In this document: positions 1 to 7,627 of the stretch, in pieces
Layout of the letters: each line of letters opens with the position of its first letter
Numbering within the stretch: position 1 is the stretch's first letter
Assembly (NCBI GenBank): GCA_913052545.1
Contig: CAJXEF010000058.1
Span: forward strand, 1 to 11,328
Length of the DNA: 11,328 nucleotides
Reading direction: 5' to 3'
Source: an uncultured Chloroflexota bacterium
GTDB lineage: Bacteria > Chloroflexota > Dehalococcoidia > UBA3495
The notes under the pieces: model-generated
What the model saw: only the letters and a program-made list of their open reading frames with translations
The model's database searches: none
Told to the model about the DNA's origin: nothing
Translations under genes and position numbers: made by a program

Positions 1-2
1 TA

Positions 3-1220
3 AGGTTCATAGTCACACCCAGACGGGTTTACCACAAATATTACAACGTTATTTGCAACCCATTGCTCTGGTTTTTACAACACTATATGTGGAACCCACT
101 TTACAACCCAAATGTGGACTCTAACATACATGACGCATGGAGGAACGGATATGTGGAGGTCAACAAGTCCTTCGCCAAAACTGTGATAGATGAAGCCAAA
201 TCGGAATTAGAACCTCCGATAGTTGTTAGCCATGATTACCATTTATACTTGCTACCGAAATACATAAGGCAAGGTATACCCAAATCTATAGTGCAGCATT
301 TTATTCACTTGCCTTGGCCAACCTCACGTTATTGGCAAATGGTCCCAAAATACATCATACAAGACATTTTAGACTCACTCTGTCATTCAAATTTACTAGG
401 CTTTCAAACTCCCCAGGATAAACAAAGCTTTTTAGAGACCGTAAATCATTATTTACCAGACGCTGAAATAGACTGGAACAACTCAATAGTGCGATACAAG
501 GGGTTCACATCTGAAGCGAAAATATATCCGATGACAATAAACGTGTCTGAGATTGAAAGAATAGCCAGCAGTCCAAGAGCGCTAGAGTACGAGGATCAGT
601 TTCGTTCAACGACCCGTGAAACTAGCCTAATAGTTAGGGTAGACCGAGCCGAACCAAACAGAAACATAGTTCGCGGTTTTAAAGCATACGAATTGCTTTT
701 GTCACAACACCGAGAACTTCGAGGGAAAATAACCTTCTTAGCTTTTCTAGTTTTATCTCGGACACACATAAGACAATATCAAAGATACATGGATGAAATT
801 AACGAGATAATAACCAAAATTAACGATGCGTATGGCACCGATACTTGGAGACCCATCCAAATGTTTCTCGAAAACAACTATAGCCAAGCAATAGCTGGCT
901 TAAAATTATATGATGTACTGTTGATTAACACGATTATAGAGGGAATGAATCTAGTAGCAAAAGAAGGACCCATTGTAAATTCAAAAGATGGCGTTTTAGT
1001 ATTATCAGAAAGCTGCGGTGCGTACCATCAACTCAAAGATCATGTGCTGGCAGTATCTCCCACCGACATACACGGAACCATGGAAGCTTTATTTCGAGGA
1101 ATAACTATGCCAGCATCAGAACGCCGTCAAAATGCACAAAATCTATATGACTCTATCTCCAAAGCGGATATCAATGATTGGCTCCTCAGCCAGCTAGAAG
1201 ATATAGGTGATTTGTTGTAG
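3..1220 (+). CDS. GT20 family glycosyltransferase (trehalose-6-phosphate synthase-like), 5' end cut by window
   Basis: The family makes trehalose 6-phosphate (or a related sugar phosphate) from a nucleotide-sugar donor and a sugar-phosphate acceptor in the cytoplasm. The frame is open to the left edge, so the TTG at 63 is internal. About 405 residues are visible, and 70-90 N-terminal residues are probably missing. Family motifs appear in order: HDYHLYLLP, FIHLPWP, LLGFQT, VDRAEPNRN, LSRTHI, EGMNLVAKE and GVLVLSE. Compared with E. coli OtsA, the residues matching Asp130, His154 and Arg262 are kept, while Lys267 is Arg and Asp361 is Glu. The VDRxxPxx(K/R)N form and the GAYHQL ending resemble a divergent actinobacterial/chloroflexal branch rather than classic OtsA, so the true acceptor is uncertain. 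The gene ends with TAG at 1218-1220 and is followed by a 105-base gap. Family is certain; specificity is not. Confidence 0.88.
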   Translation, partial: RFIVTPRRVYHKYYNVICNPLLWFLQHYMWNPLYNPNVDSNIHDAWRNGYVEVNKSFAKTVIDEAKSELEPPIVVSHDYHLYLLPKYIRQGIPKSIVQHFIHLPWPTSRYWQMVPKYIIQDILDSLCHSNLLGFQTPQDKQSFLETVNHYLPDAEIDWNNSIVRYKGFTSEAKIYPMTINVSEIERIASSPRALEYEDQFRSTTRETSLIVRVDRAEPNRNIVRGFKAYELLLSQHRELRGKITFLAFLVLSRTHIRQYQRYMDEINEIITKINDAYGTDTWRPIQMFLENNYSQAIAGLKLYDVLLINTIIEGMNLVAKEGPIVNSKDGVLVLSESCGAYHQLKDHVLAVSPTDIHGTMEALFRGITMPASERRQNAQNLYDSISKADINDWLLSQLEDIGDLL

Positions 1221-1325
1221 ACTAATATCTCCATAGACTCAACAACTGCACAGATCCATTTCGATGCAATAGGAAATAGGGCAACTCCCTACGAAACAGT
1301 AGCATTTAAAGGAGATCGGTTCTTA

Positions 1326-1898
1326 ATGGAAGAGCTGTTTAAAGGCAAGTGGCCAGAGGGCGAAAAACCGGATATACAGCTCTACATATTCCCTCATTTA
1401 CAGGAATTTCTGACTGTGGATTTACGTGATGAAATCCCACAAGTCGAACTCTTTAACACAAAAGACCTTTTTGATGAAGAATTCTTTCGGTGCATAGAAG
1501 CAGAGTTTTCGCAAACAATTCGGGAACCTACAGAATTCCCGTTTTCCCACCTAATGAACTTACCTATTCGGCTTGAAGAAACCATACGGGGAGTAGCTAT
1601 GAATTTCATATTGGATAAGCTAGACGCAGATCCAGATGAAACTGAAATGCTGCCTTCCGTGGTCGTGTTTGTTATTAGCGGCGGGGCGCTATCCTTACAT
1701 TCCGAAAAACTGGTAGATAGCCTACAAAACTTTTTGAAAGAATACGTAGATCCTGATCTAACAGAATGGAACGAGGTTATAGTCAGGTTATTAAAAGAAG
1801 AAAGCGCTATGGTAAAAAATGTTAACGAACAAAATCTGGCCGAATCCGTCATTGGAGATATCCCAGATTATTTTACTCTTTGGGAAAATCGAAATTAA
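1326..1898 (+). CDS. Hypothetical acidic protein, 190 aa
   Basis: I do not recognise this protein. It starts at ATG with AGGAG at 1310-1314, eleven bases upstream, which supports expression. It is strikingly acidic: about 40 Asp/Glu against about 16 Lys/Arg, spread along the chain. It has no signal peptide, no cysteine motif and a single Cys (residue 56). The only strongly hydrophobic run is residues 110-124 (LPSVVVFVISGGALSL), followed by an amphipathic helical stretch (about 126-140); this looks like a buried beta-strand plus helix rather than a membrane span. It lies 105 bases after the GT20 gene and 70 bases before the LLM oxidoreductase gene, all on the same strand, so co-transcription is possible. 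A 152-codon frame opens on the opposite strand, but it lacks recognisable motifs and I treat it as a shadow. Confidence 0.7.
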   Translation: MEELFKGKWPEGEKPDIQLYIFPHLQEFLTVDLRDEIPQVELFNTKDLFDEEFFRCIEAEFSQTIREPTEFPFSHLMNLPIRLEETIRGVAMNFILDKLDADPDETEMLPSVVVFVISGGALSLHSEKLVDSLQNFLKEYVDPDLTEWNEVIVRLLKEESAMVKNVNEQNLAESVIGDIPDYFTLWENRN

Positions 1899-1968
1899 TC
1901 TCGGATGGGTTAGTCTCAAATTTAACTAAATAGCCTGACAATTAGTGGATTGAAGCCGGCTGATTATT

Positions 1969-2985
1969 ATGGAATCTATCTCCTTAGCCTTAGGTAGTCG
2001 TCAAGACATATCAATAGAAGATCTCTTGAGGTTAGCCAAAGAAGCTGATCACCTTGGATACACCGGATGTTTCGTAGGAGAGTCATGGGGCATGGATGCC
2101 TTCACAACTCTTTCTGCGATAGCCAGCTGTACTAAGGATATTTGTGTAGCAACTGGTATAGTGCCCATATTTAGTAGAACACCGGGCTTATTGGCCCAAA
2201 GCATCACATCTTTAGATATTATTTCGCATGGCAGGGCAATTCTGGGTCTTGGAACTAGCGGACGTAGGGTTATCGAGGATTGGCATGGAATGAAATATGA
2301 CCGGCCAATTCAACGATCAAAGGAATATTTAGAAATTATCCGTATGGCACTAAACGATGCTCCAGTTAATTACGATGGTAATTTCTTTCATCTGAAGAGA
2401 TTCAAACTCGCCATTTCTCCCGTACAACAACATATACCTCTCTATTTAGCCAGCATTGGACCTTCTAATTTAAGGTTAACGGGTCAACTAGCAGATGGTT
2501 GGCTCCCTATTTGGACTGACTTCCAACAATTACCCGGTTTAATCGGGGTAATCACCACCGCGGCTAAATCTGCCGGGAGAAATATATCTGATATAACCAT
2601 AGCTCCTCAAATATTGTGCTGTGTCGCGAATAATGCTGAAGAGTTATGCCAGGCACAGGTTGATGTTAGTAATCATATGGCTTATTACATAGGAGGAATG
2701 GGGGAATATTATCATGATTTATTTTGCCGCTTTGGATACCAGCACCAAGCCGATGCCATCAAAAGAGCATGGGTAAGTGGAGACAGGAAATTGGCAGCTA
2801 GCCTAGTCGATAATCAAATGTTGGATAATATAACAGTGATAGGCGATGTTGAGACCTGCCGCTCCAAAATAGCACGTTTCAGACAAATGGGCGCTACCAT
2901 GCCGGTTGTAGCTTTTCATCACAGAGCCACTCCGAATTCAATGATGAATACTATCCAGGCATTAGCACCAAGTGATACAGATTAA
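1969..2985 (+). CDS. LLM-class flavin/F420-dependent oxidoreductase
   Basis: This is a cytoplasmic TIM-barrel oxidoreductase of the bacterial luciferase-like superfamily, 338 residues, a normal length. Features of the F420-using MER-like subgroup are visible: an early LAKEADHLGYTGCFVGES segment, the VATGIVPIFSRTPGLLAQ strand-helix region, the GLGTSGRRVIEDWHGMKYDRPIQRSKEY motif area (about residues 94-122), the DGWLPIW segment (about 176-182) and the VIGDVETCRSKIARFRQMG C-terminal segment. These resemble probable F420-dependent enzymes more than FMN monooxygenases, but the cofactor cannot be read with certainty and the substrate is unknown. The ribosome binding site is weak. The start is placed at ATG because the first beta-strand (SISLALG) begins immediately after it. 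The gene is followed after 22 bases by a phosphoesterase gene, probably in one transcript. Confidence 0.9.
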   Translation: MESISLALGSRQDISIEDLLRLAKEADHLGYTGCFVGESWGMDAFTTLSAIASCTKDICVATGIVPIFSRTPGLLAQSITSLDIISHGRAILGLGTSGRRVIEDWHGMKYDRPIQRSKEYLEIIRMALNDAPVNYDGNFFHLKRFKLAISPVQQHIPLYLASIGPSNLRLTGQLADGWLPIWTDFQQLPGLIGVITTAAKSAGRNISDITIAPQILCCVANNAEELCQAQVDVSNHMAYYIGGMGEYYHDLFCRFGYQHQADAIKRAWVSGDRKLAASLVDNQMLDNITVIGDVETCRSKIARFRQMGATMPVVAFHHRATPNSMMNTIQALAPSDTD

Positions 2986-3007
2986 TTTTAAGTACAATAG
3001 GTAAATT

Positions 3008-3571
3008 ATGAAGGTTGGCATCATATCAGACACACATTCTGCCGGTAGTGGACAGGATCTCCCACAAGAAGTATTTCGGGCATTATCTGGAGTAGAAATG
3101 ATACTTCACTGCGGGGATCTTGAGTGTATCGGTGTCCTCGACATATTGGAAACTATAGCCCCTGTTCTAGCCGTTCGGGGATACGAGGATCCTGTAGAAT
3201 CCGGAGACAGATTAGCCGACACTAAAAGAGTGGTTTCAATCGAGGGGATCAGTATAGGGATGGTCCATGATATCCAGTGGCCTACGCCCAGCATTTATAC
3301 CACAGGAGATGGAACCTCTTTAGAATTGCCCGACGCTGGAGTCAAAGACTTGGTCAAAAAAAAGTTTGGACAAACGGTGGACATAGTCGCTTTTGGAGAT
3401 ACTCATGAGGAGTTAATTTGTTACTGCGACGGTTTGATATTTATCAATCCGGGAAGCCCAACATATCCTGGGCGTCAACACGCACAAGGCGGTTTAGGCA
3501 CATTAGGAATGTTAGATATATCAAGGGGGGCAGTAAACATTCGTATTTTAGATCTACAGCATTTGAATTAA
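3008..3571 (+). CDS. YfcE/MJ0936-type metallophosphoesterase, variant active site
   Basis: This is a small calcineurin-like phosphoesterase (187 residues, typical length) of the YfcE/MJ0936 phosphodiesterase group. Visible motifs are ISDTH (Asp8, His10), HCGDL (Asp37), RGYED (58-61), VHD (His87), FGDTHEE (130-135) and NPGSPTYPGR (147-156). In the usual pattern the third motif is GN(H/C)D and the fifth is GHTH. Here the Asn is Tyr59 and the first His of the pair is Asp131, so two customary metal or phosphate ligands are changed. The Asp form of GDTH seems familiar from related proteins and may still bind metal. The natural substrate of the family is poorly defined. The gene starts 22 bases after the LLM oxidoreductase gene, with a short AGG at 2999-3001, and is followed by a strong inverted repeat at 3673-3720. 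Confidence 0.87.
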   Translation: MKVGIISDTHSAGSGQDLPQEVFRALSGVEMILHCGDLECIGVLDILETIAPVLAVRGYEDPVESGDRLADTKRVVSIEGISIGMVHDIQWPTPSIYTTGDGTSLELPDAGVKDLVKKKFGQTVDIVAFGDTHEELICYCDGLIFINPGSPTYPGRQHAQGGLGTLGMLDISRGAVNIRILDLQHLN

Positions 3572-3672
3572 TTTGAATATCAATAAAAATTCAATGTTAT
3601 AGAATACATATAACAAACAGACGTCCCCAAGTTATTTTGAGTCTGATTACGGCGGGACAATCATAGTTCCAC

Positions 3673-3720
3673 ACTGAAAGAAAAATGTGTCGCAGTATGA
3701 CGACACATTTTTCTTTCAGT
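3673..3720. terminator. Perfect 20-bp inverted repeat, likely bidirectional terminator
   Basis: The arms at 3673-3692 and 3701-3720 are exact reverse complements, with an 8-base loop (CAGTATGA). The inner stem (ATGTGTCG/CGACACAT) is followed on each strand by a T-rich run (TTTTCTTT), so the structure can serve as an intrinsic terminator in both directions. It lies between the convergent phosphoesterase gene (ends 3571) and hppA (ends 3757), where such an element is expected. The lack of flanking target duplications or a second copy in this window argues against a mobile element. Confidence 0.85.
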
Positions 3721-3756
3721 TTATACCAAGACCGAACTGACCTATAAGGATGTAAA

Positions 3757-5796
3757 CTAAATCAAATCAATTAAAGGAGTTACCTTTAAGAATACAGGGG
3801 CAAATACAAGTGATACTATTGCCATGAGCTTCAAGAGGATATTCAACGATGGCCCTGAAGTATCCTTAAATGGATCTCCGACGACATCACCCTCTACCGC
3901 TGCTTTATGAGCCTCAGAACCTTTCCCTCCAAAATTACCCAATTCTACGTATTTCTTGGCATTGTCCCATGCACCGCCCGCGGTTGCCATCATAATTGCC
4001 AGCATGAACCCTGCAGATACAGCCCCAACGAGCATACCACCAAGAGCTTCCACACCTAAAATAAATCCCGTGGCTATAGGCGCTAATACGGCCATTACAC
4101 CAGGAAGTATCATCTCTTTAAGTGCGCCTTTAGTACTGATATCCACACATCTAGCATAATCTGGGCGAGCAGTTCCCTCCATAATCCCAGGTATCTCTCT
4201 AAATTGGCGACGGACTTCAGTAACAATGGAAAAGGCTGCACGACCAACTGCTTTCATAGTAAAGGCGGAGAACAGGAAAGGAAGCATAGCTCCCACCAAC
4301 AACCCTACTAAAGTAGCGGGCTTTAGCAGGTCAATAATTACTATGTTTGCGGCCAGAGCATACGCTGCCAGTAAAGCTAATGACGTCAAGGCTGCTGAGC
4401 CTATAGCAAATCCCTTTCCCGTGGCAGCAGTCGTATTCCCTAAAGCATCTAACGCATCTGTCCTTTCCCGAACTTGAGGGTCCAGTTCAGCTTGTTCGGC
4501 TATGCCACCGGCATTATCCGCAACTGGTCCATAAGCATCTGTAGCTAACGTGATTCCTAAAGTCGAGAGCAAACCTACACCGGCTAACGCAACGCCGTAG
4601 AATCCGTACTCCGATAGTTGGAAAGCCACGAGAATAGTGATGCCAATGGCAATCACCGGAATCAATGTACTAATCATCCCAGTAGCTATACCACTAATCA
4701 TCACAGTTGCGGCACCGGTCTGAGAAGATTCCGATATTTTTTTAGTGGGACTATACTCATAAGAAGTGTAGTATTCAGTAGCCAATCCAATAACTATTCC
4801 TGCGATTACGCCAGATATAACAATCCAAAAATACCGGAGTTCCAAATCCATTACTAATACAATAACCAGGGCGAATATTGCTAATAGCCCGGCAGAAGCA
4901 AAAATACCTCTCCTCAAGGCCCATAATAATTGCCCAAAATCGGCCTGTTCTCCACTCCGCACTATAAATGTACCTAGAATCGATGCCAATATACCGGCCG
5001 CTGCCAGTAATAATGGCAATACTACCAATTCGCTGGTGAATCCGACAGCCGTGACTGCGGCAAACGTAGCGAGGAACATAGCAGATATAATCGATCCTAC
5101 GTAAGATTCAAATAAATCAGCTCCCATACCAGCAACATCACCCACATTATCGCCCACGTTATCAGCTATAACGCCAGCGTTCCTAGGATCGTCTTCTGGT
5201 ATTCCAGCTTCTATTTTTCCAACCAAGTCGCTGCCCACATCTGCAGCCTTGGTGAATATACCTCCACCAACCCTGGCGAACAACGCTATGGAACTAGCCC
5301 CGAATCCAAAGCCAGTGACTAGCCCAATATCTTGCCATACGACGTACAAGACAGTGACCCCTAGCAGCCCAATACCGACCACTGTTAGACCCATTACAGT
5401 TCCGCTGGAGAAGGCTATTCTTAAGGCTGGATTAAGCCCATTCATAGCCGCTGCCGCCGTACGAACATTAGCCCTTACCGCTACATTCATGCCAACCAGA
5501 CCTGCAACGGCTGAACAAACTGTTCCAGCAAGATACGAAATGGCTGTTTTCGGAACTGCATTACCTAACGTAAGCCAATCAATCAAAACCCAGAGCACAA
5601 CAGTTACAATGACTACGAACGGTACTAGTGCTAAATACTCGCGTTTGAGGAAGGCTGACGATCCTTCTCTAATCGCATCTCCAATTTGACGCATAGTTTC
5701 GTTGCCAGCATCAGCAGAAATGACTCTCATCGCCATGATCGCAGCAAAAACGAGAGCGACTCCGCCAGCAACCAGAGCTAAAATTATCGATACCAT
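3757..5796 (-). CDS. hppA: Membrane-bound K+-dependent ion-translocating pyrophosphatase
   Basis: This integral membrane pump hydrolyses cytoplasmic pyrophosphate and drives H+ and/or Na+ across the membrane. The many hydrophobic helices and all catalytic signatures are present: DVGSDLVGK (about 187-195), DNVGDNVGDVAGMGADLFES (about 212-231), DAYGPVADNAGGIAE, GNTTAATGKG (about 453-462) and the late GAWDNAKKYVE plus GDVVGDPFKDTSGPS segments. In GNTTAATGKG, Ala and Gly occupy the positions that are Lys and Thr in potassium-independent enzymes, so this is the K+-dependent class. The Glu in LFES is the position used by Na+ pumps and by some K+-dependent H+ pumps, so the ion is undecided. I chose ATG at 5796 (679 residues) because GGAAAGAGG lies 6 bases upstream; an in-frame GTG at 5820 would add eight residues but has no comparable binding site. 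The gene is monocistronic, divergent from the SDR gene. Confidence 0.96.
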   Translation of the reverse strand: MVSIILALVAGGVALVFAAIMAMRVISADAGNETMRQIGDAIREGSSAFLKREYLALVPFVVIVTVVLWVLIDWLTLGNAVPKTAISYLAGTVCSAVAGLVGMNVAVRANVRTAAAAMNGLNPALRIAFSSGTVMGLTVVGIGLLGVTVLYVVWQDIGLVTGFGFGASSIALFARVGGGIFTKAADVGSDLVGKIEAGIPEDDPRNAGVIADNVGDNVGDVAGMGADLFESYVGSIISAMFLATFAAVTAVGFTSELVVLPLLLAAAGILASILGTFIVRSGEQADFGQLLWALRRGIFASAGLLAIFALVIVLVMDLELRYFWIVISGVIAGIVIGLATEYYTSYEYSPTKKISESSQTGAATVMISGIATGMISTLIPVIAIGITILVAFQLSEYGFYGVALAGVGLLSTLGITLATDAYGPVADNAGGIAEQAELDPQVRERTDALDALGNTTAATGKGFAIGSAALTSLALLAAYALAANIVIIDLLKPATLVGLLVGAMLPFLFSAFTMKAVGRAAFSIVTEVRRQFREIPGIMEGTARPDYARCVDISTKGALKEMILPGVMAVLAPIATGFILGVEALGGMLVGAVSAGFMLAIMMATAGGAWDNAKKYVELGNFGGKGSEAHKAAVEGDVVGDPFKDTSGPSLNILLKLMAIVSLVFAPVFLKVTPLIDLI

Positions 5797-5802
5797 TAAA
5801 TA

Positions 5803-5811
5803 CCTCTTTCC
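5803..5811 (-). promoter_or_regulatory. Ribosome binding site deciding the hppA start
   Basis: On the minus strand this reads GGAAAGAGG. It ends six bases before the ATG at 5796, ideal spacing. It lies inside the longer open frame that begins with GTG at 5820, so it argues for the shorter protein. Confidence 0.7.
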
Positions 5812-5843
5812 TATATCCACAAGGCTGGATTAAAAACCTGCGG

Positions 5844-5872
5844 AAGGTATCACAATGATTTTTTAGTGTCAA
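5844..5872 (-). promoter_or_regulatory. Candidate sigma70-type promoter for hppA
   Basis: Reading leftward, a perfect TTGACA (5872-5867) is followed after 17 bases by TACCTT (5849-5844), a 3 of 6 match to the -10 consensus. Transcription would begin near 5837, giving a leader of about 40 bases to the ATG at 5796. The -35 match and spacing are good; the -10 is weak. Confidence 0.4.
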
Positions 5873-5900
5873 GCAATATTAGACTCCACTAAACGTAAAT

Positions 5901-5928
5901 TTATCATGTAGTAAAGGGGCGTTATGAT
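5901..5928 (+). promoter_or_regulatory. Candidate promoter for the SDR gene
   Basis: TTATCA (5901-5906) and TATGAT (5923-5928) are 16 bases apart, a 9 of 12 match to the sigma70 consensus. Initiation near 5935 would leave a leader of about 24 bases including GAGGAG at 5948-5953. Support is consensus matching and position only. Confidence 0.35.
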
Positions 5929-5958
5929 AGAGTATCCATAATCACTCGAGGAGTAAAA

Positions 5959-6726
5959 ATGAATAATCTATTCAACCTAAAAGGGAAGGTAGCTCTTATA
6001 ACTGGCGGTAACGGAGGGCTAGGGCTGGCAATGGCAGAAGGGTTAGCACAAGCAGGATCTGACATAATCATTGCTGCTAGAGACCAAGAGAAGACAGCTG
6101 AAGCCGTATCTGCTTTAAAGGTCCATAGCATACATGCAGAAGGTATCACGGTAGATGTGACCCAAGAATCCCAGATTCGGGATATGGTATCAAAATCGAT
6201 AGATATCTTTGGCAAGATAGATGTACTAATTAATAATGCTGGCACAACGGTTCGTAAAGAACCCCAGGATCTATCTATCGAAGAATGGGACCTTGTAATC
6301 GACGTGAACCTACGCTCGGCTTTTCTCTCTTCAAAAGAGGTTTATCCTCACATGAAGAAGGAAGGGGGAGGGAAGATTATTAACATAGGATCGATGTTTT
6401 CGTTATTCGGAGGTGGCGGTAGCGGAGCTCCATATTCCTCTAGTAAAGGGGGACTAGTTCAACTATCCAAAAGCTTAGCTGTAGCGTGGGCAAAAGATAA
6501 CATCCAATCTAATACAATATTACCAGGTTGGTTTATGACAGAATTAACTAAAGCTATCCCTACTACTCAACCAGACCGATACGAATTGATCAGCAAGCGC
6601 ATCCCCGTAGGTCGCTGGGGAGATCCAGACGAGCTACAGGGAGCAGCAATATTTTTATCCAGTAAGGCCTCAGACTATATAACTGGTGCGGTACTGACGG
6701 TAGACGGAGGATATTCAGTGATGTAA
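5959..6726 (+). CDS. SDR-family NAD(P)-dependent oxidoreductase
   Basis: This is a classical short-chain dehydrogenase of 255 residues, the usual length. The Rossmann glycine motif TGGNGGLG is at 15-22, NNAG at 92-95, and the complete catalytic set is Asn117, Ser145, Tyr159 and Lys163 (YSSSK). The C-terminal segment ends SDYITGAVLTVDGGYSVM as in sugar and polyol dehydrogenases. The sequence is most like the gluconate 5-dehydrogenase / 2-deoxygluconate 3-dehydrogenase (KduD-like) group. The Arg after the second strand (IIIAAR, residue 41) leaves NADP use possible. The exact substrate cannot be assigned. A strong GAGGAG sits five bases before ATG. The gene stands alone: divergent from hppA, and convergent with the acetamidase gene with only five bases between the two stop codons. 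Confidence 0.93.
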   Translation: MNNLFNLKGKVALITGGNGGLGLAMAEGLAQAGSDIIIAARDQEKTAEAVSALKVHSIHAEGITVDVTQESQIRDMVSKSIDIFGKIDVLINNAGTTVRKEPQDLSIEEWDLVIDVNLRSAFLSSKEVYPHMKKEGGGKIINIGSMFSLFGGGGSGAPYSSSKGGLVQLSKSLAVAWAKDNIQSNTILPGWFMTELTKAIPTTQPDRYELISKRIPVGRWGDPDELQGAAIFLSSKASDYITGAVLTVDGGYSVM

Positions 6727-6745
6727 ATCAGCTACAGTTGATTTA
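6724..6745. terminator. Short hairpin spanning both stop codons of convergent genes
   Basis: TAAATCA (6724-6730) and TGATTTA (6739-6745) are exact reverse complements. An inner G-U and C-G pair extends the stem to nine pairs around a four-base loop (TACA). It includes the SDR stop (TAA, 6724-6726) and the acetamidase stop (TAG, 6734-6732). There is no T-run after it and the stem is AT-rich, so terminator strength is doubtful; it may only protect 3' ends. Confidence 0.35.
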
Positions 6746-7604
6746 ATGCTTGCCTTGATAACATCATCTTTACCGGACTAATTGGTCGAAATGTCCTAGA
6801 GACTCTTACATCTCCCGCGAGGCTGCATAAAGTGTAAGCATCATATGCACTCAAGCCCTTTTCGACGACTAAAAAATTAACCATTTCCCGAACTGCTTGC
6901 TTCATAGCAGGACCGAGATCTTCCCCATAAGATAAAACCACAAAGTAATCAGGGGTCAATGCTCGAGGAGATTTTATGGACAAATCCTTCTCCACGGTCA
7001 CCCGAATATGCGTTTCTGAAGAACATTCAGCACCGGTGCCAGCAACTGCTCCATCCCCAACCACTGCATGGCAGTCACCTAGAGCTAACAAACCCCCTGA
7101 GACGAATATGGGCAGATATATCGTACTACCCGCTATCAACTCCTTCATGTCAATATCGCCACCGTATGGTCCACTATCGCTGGCAGTATTCTGAGGGTAG
7201 GTTGGCGTAGTCGCTACCACTCCCATAGACGGTTCTACCGGAAGTTTGATAGAACTAGGAAGAACCACGTAACCATCTTCTAAAGTCATTACCGTAGGAT
7301 AGGCATCTTTAAATTCCTCTTCCAAAAACCCTCTGCCGGGCATAACCATATGAGCGGCTCCGTCTTTTGGGGTAATGCTAATAAATTCTATTTTTAAGGC
7401 GTCTCCGGGCTCAGCTCCGTTAACCCATATAGGACCCGTTGCAGGACCTTTCAGAGATTTCTCTTCCAAAACTTCAGGATCTCTGATCCCTTCGAATGCA
7501 TCCCAGGTTTCAACAATTAATTCATCCCCAGAGTTGATAGTTATCGCAGGAGATCCGTTTGGATCAAGAACATAGATCTTATTGTCACGACTTAAAAACT
7601 CCAT
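6732..7604 (-). CDS. Acetamidase/formamidase family protein
   Basis: This protein belongs to the FmdA/AmdA family, metal-containing cytoplasmic hydrolases that release ammonia from short amides such as formamide and acetamide. At 290 residues it is the length of the short bacterial/archaeal branch. Family motifs visible are GPATGPIWVNGAEPGD (53-68), GPYGGDID (145-152), LPIFVSGGLLALGD (164-177) and GDCHAVVGDGAVAGTGAE (176-193). The last usually reads GDGE; here it is GDGA, so a commonly conserved Glu is Ala185 or 186, while Glu193 is kept. A strong GGAGG (7616-7612) precedes the ATG by seven bases. It is the third gene of a leftward operon, 23 bases after the SbcD-like phosphoesterase gene. 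An amide produced or carried by that pathway is a possible substrate, but this is inference; many family members are uncharacterised. Confidence 0.9.
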   Translation of the reverse strand: MEFLSRDNKIYVLDPNGSPAITINSGDELIVETWDAFEGIRDPEVLEEKSLKGPATGPIWVNGAEPGDALKIEFISITPKDGAAHMVMPGRGFLEEEFKDAYPTVMTLEDGYVVLPSSIKLPVEPSMGVVATTPTYPQNTASDSGPYGGDIDMKELIAGSTIYLPIFVSGGLLALGDCHAVVGDGAVAGTGAECSSETHIRVTVEKDLSIKSPRALTPDYFVVLSYGEDLGPAMKQAVREMVNFLVVEKGLSAYDAYTLCSLAGDVRVSRTFRPISPVKMMLSRQALNQL

Positions 7605-7627
7605 TTCCTGTCCTCCATGTTGGTCAG

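Noticed and set aside
1277..1291. Small TAGGG/CCCTA hairpin between the GT20 and hypothetical genes
   Set aside because: Only five pairs and no T-run follows; expected by chance and not a convincing terminator.
1394..1852. A 152-codon open frame on the minus strand opposite the acidic hypothetical gene
   Set aside because: The translation is Ser/Thr-rich low-complexity with no motif, and the plus-strand frame is longer with a proper AGGAG. It is a codon-bias shadow.
5249..5689. A 146-codon plus-strand frame opposite hppA, and other frames opposite hppA
   Set aside because: Proline/threonine/alanine-rich antisense of a conserved membrane enzyme; no independent motif or start signal.
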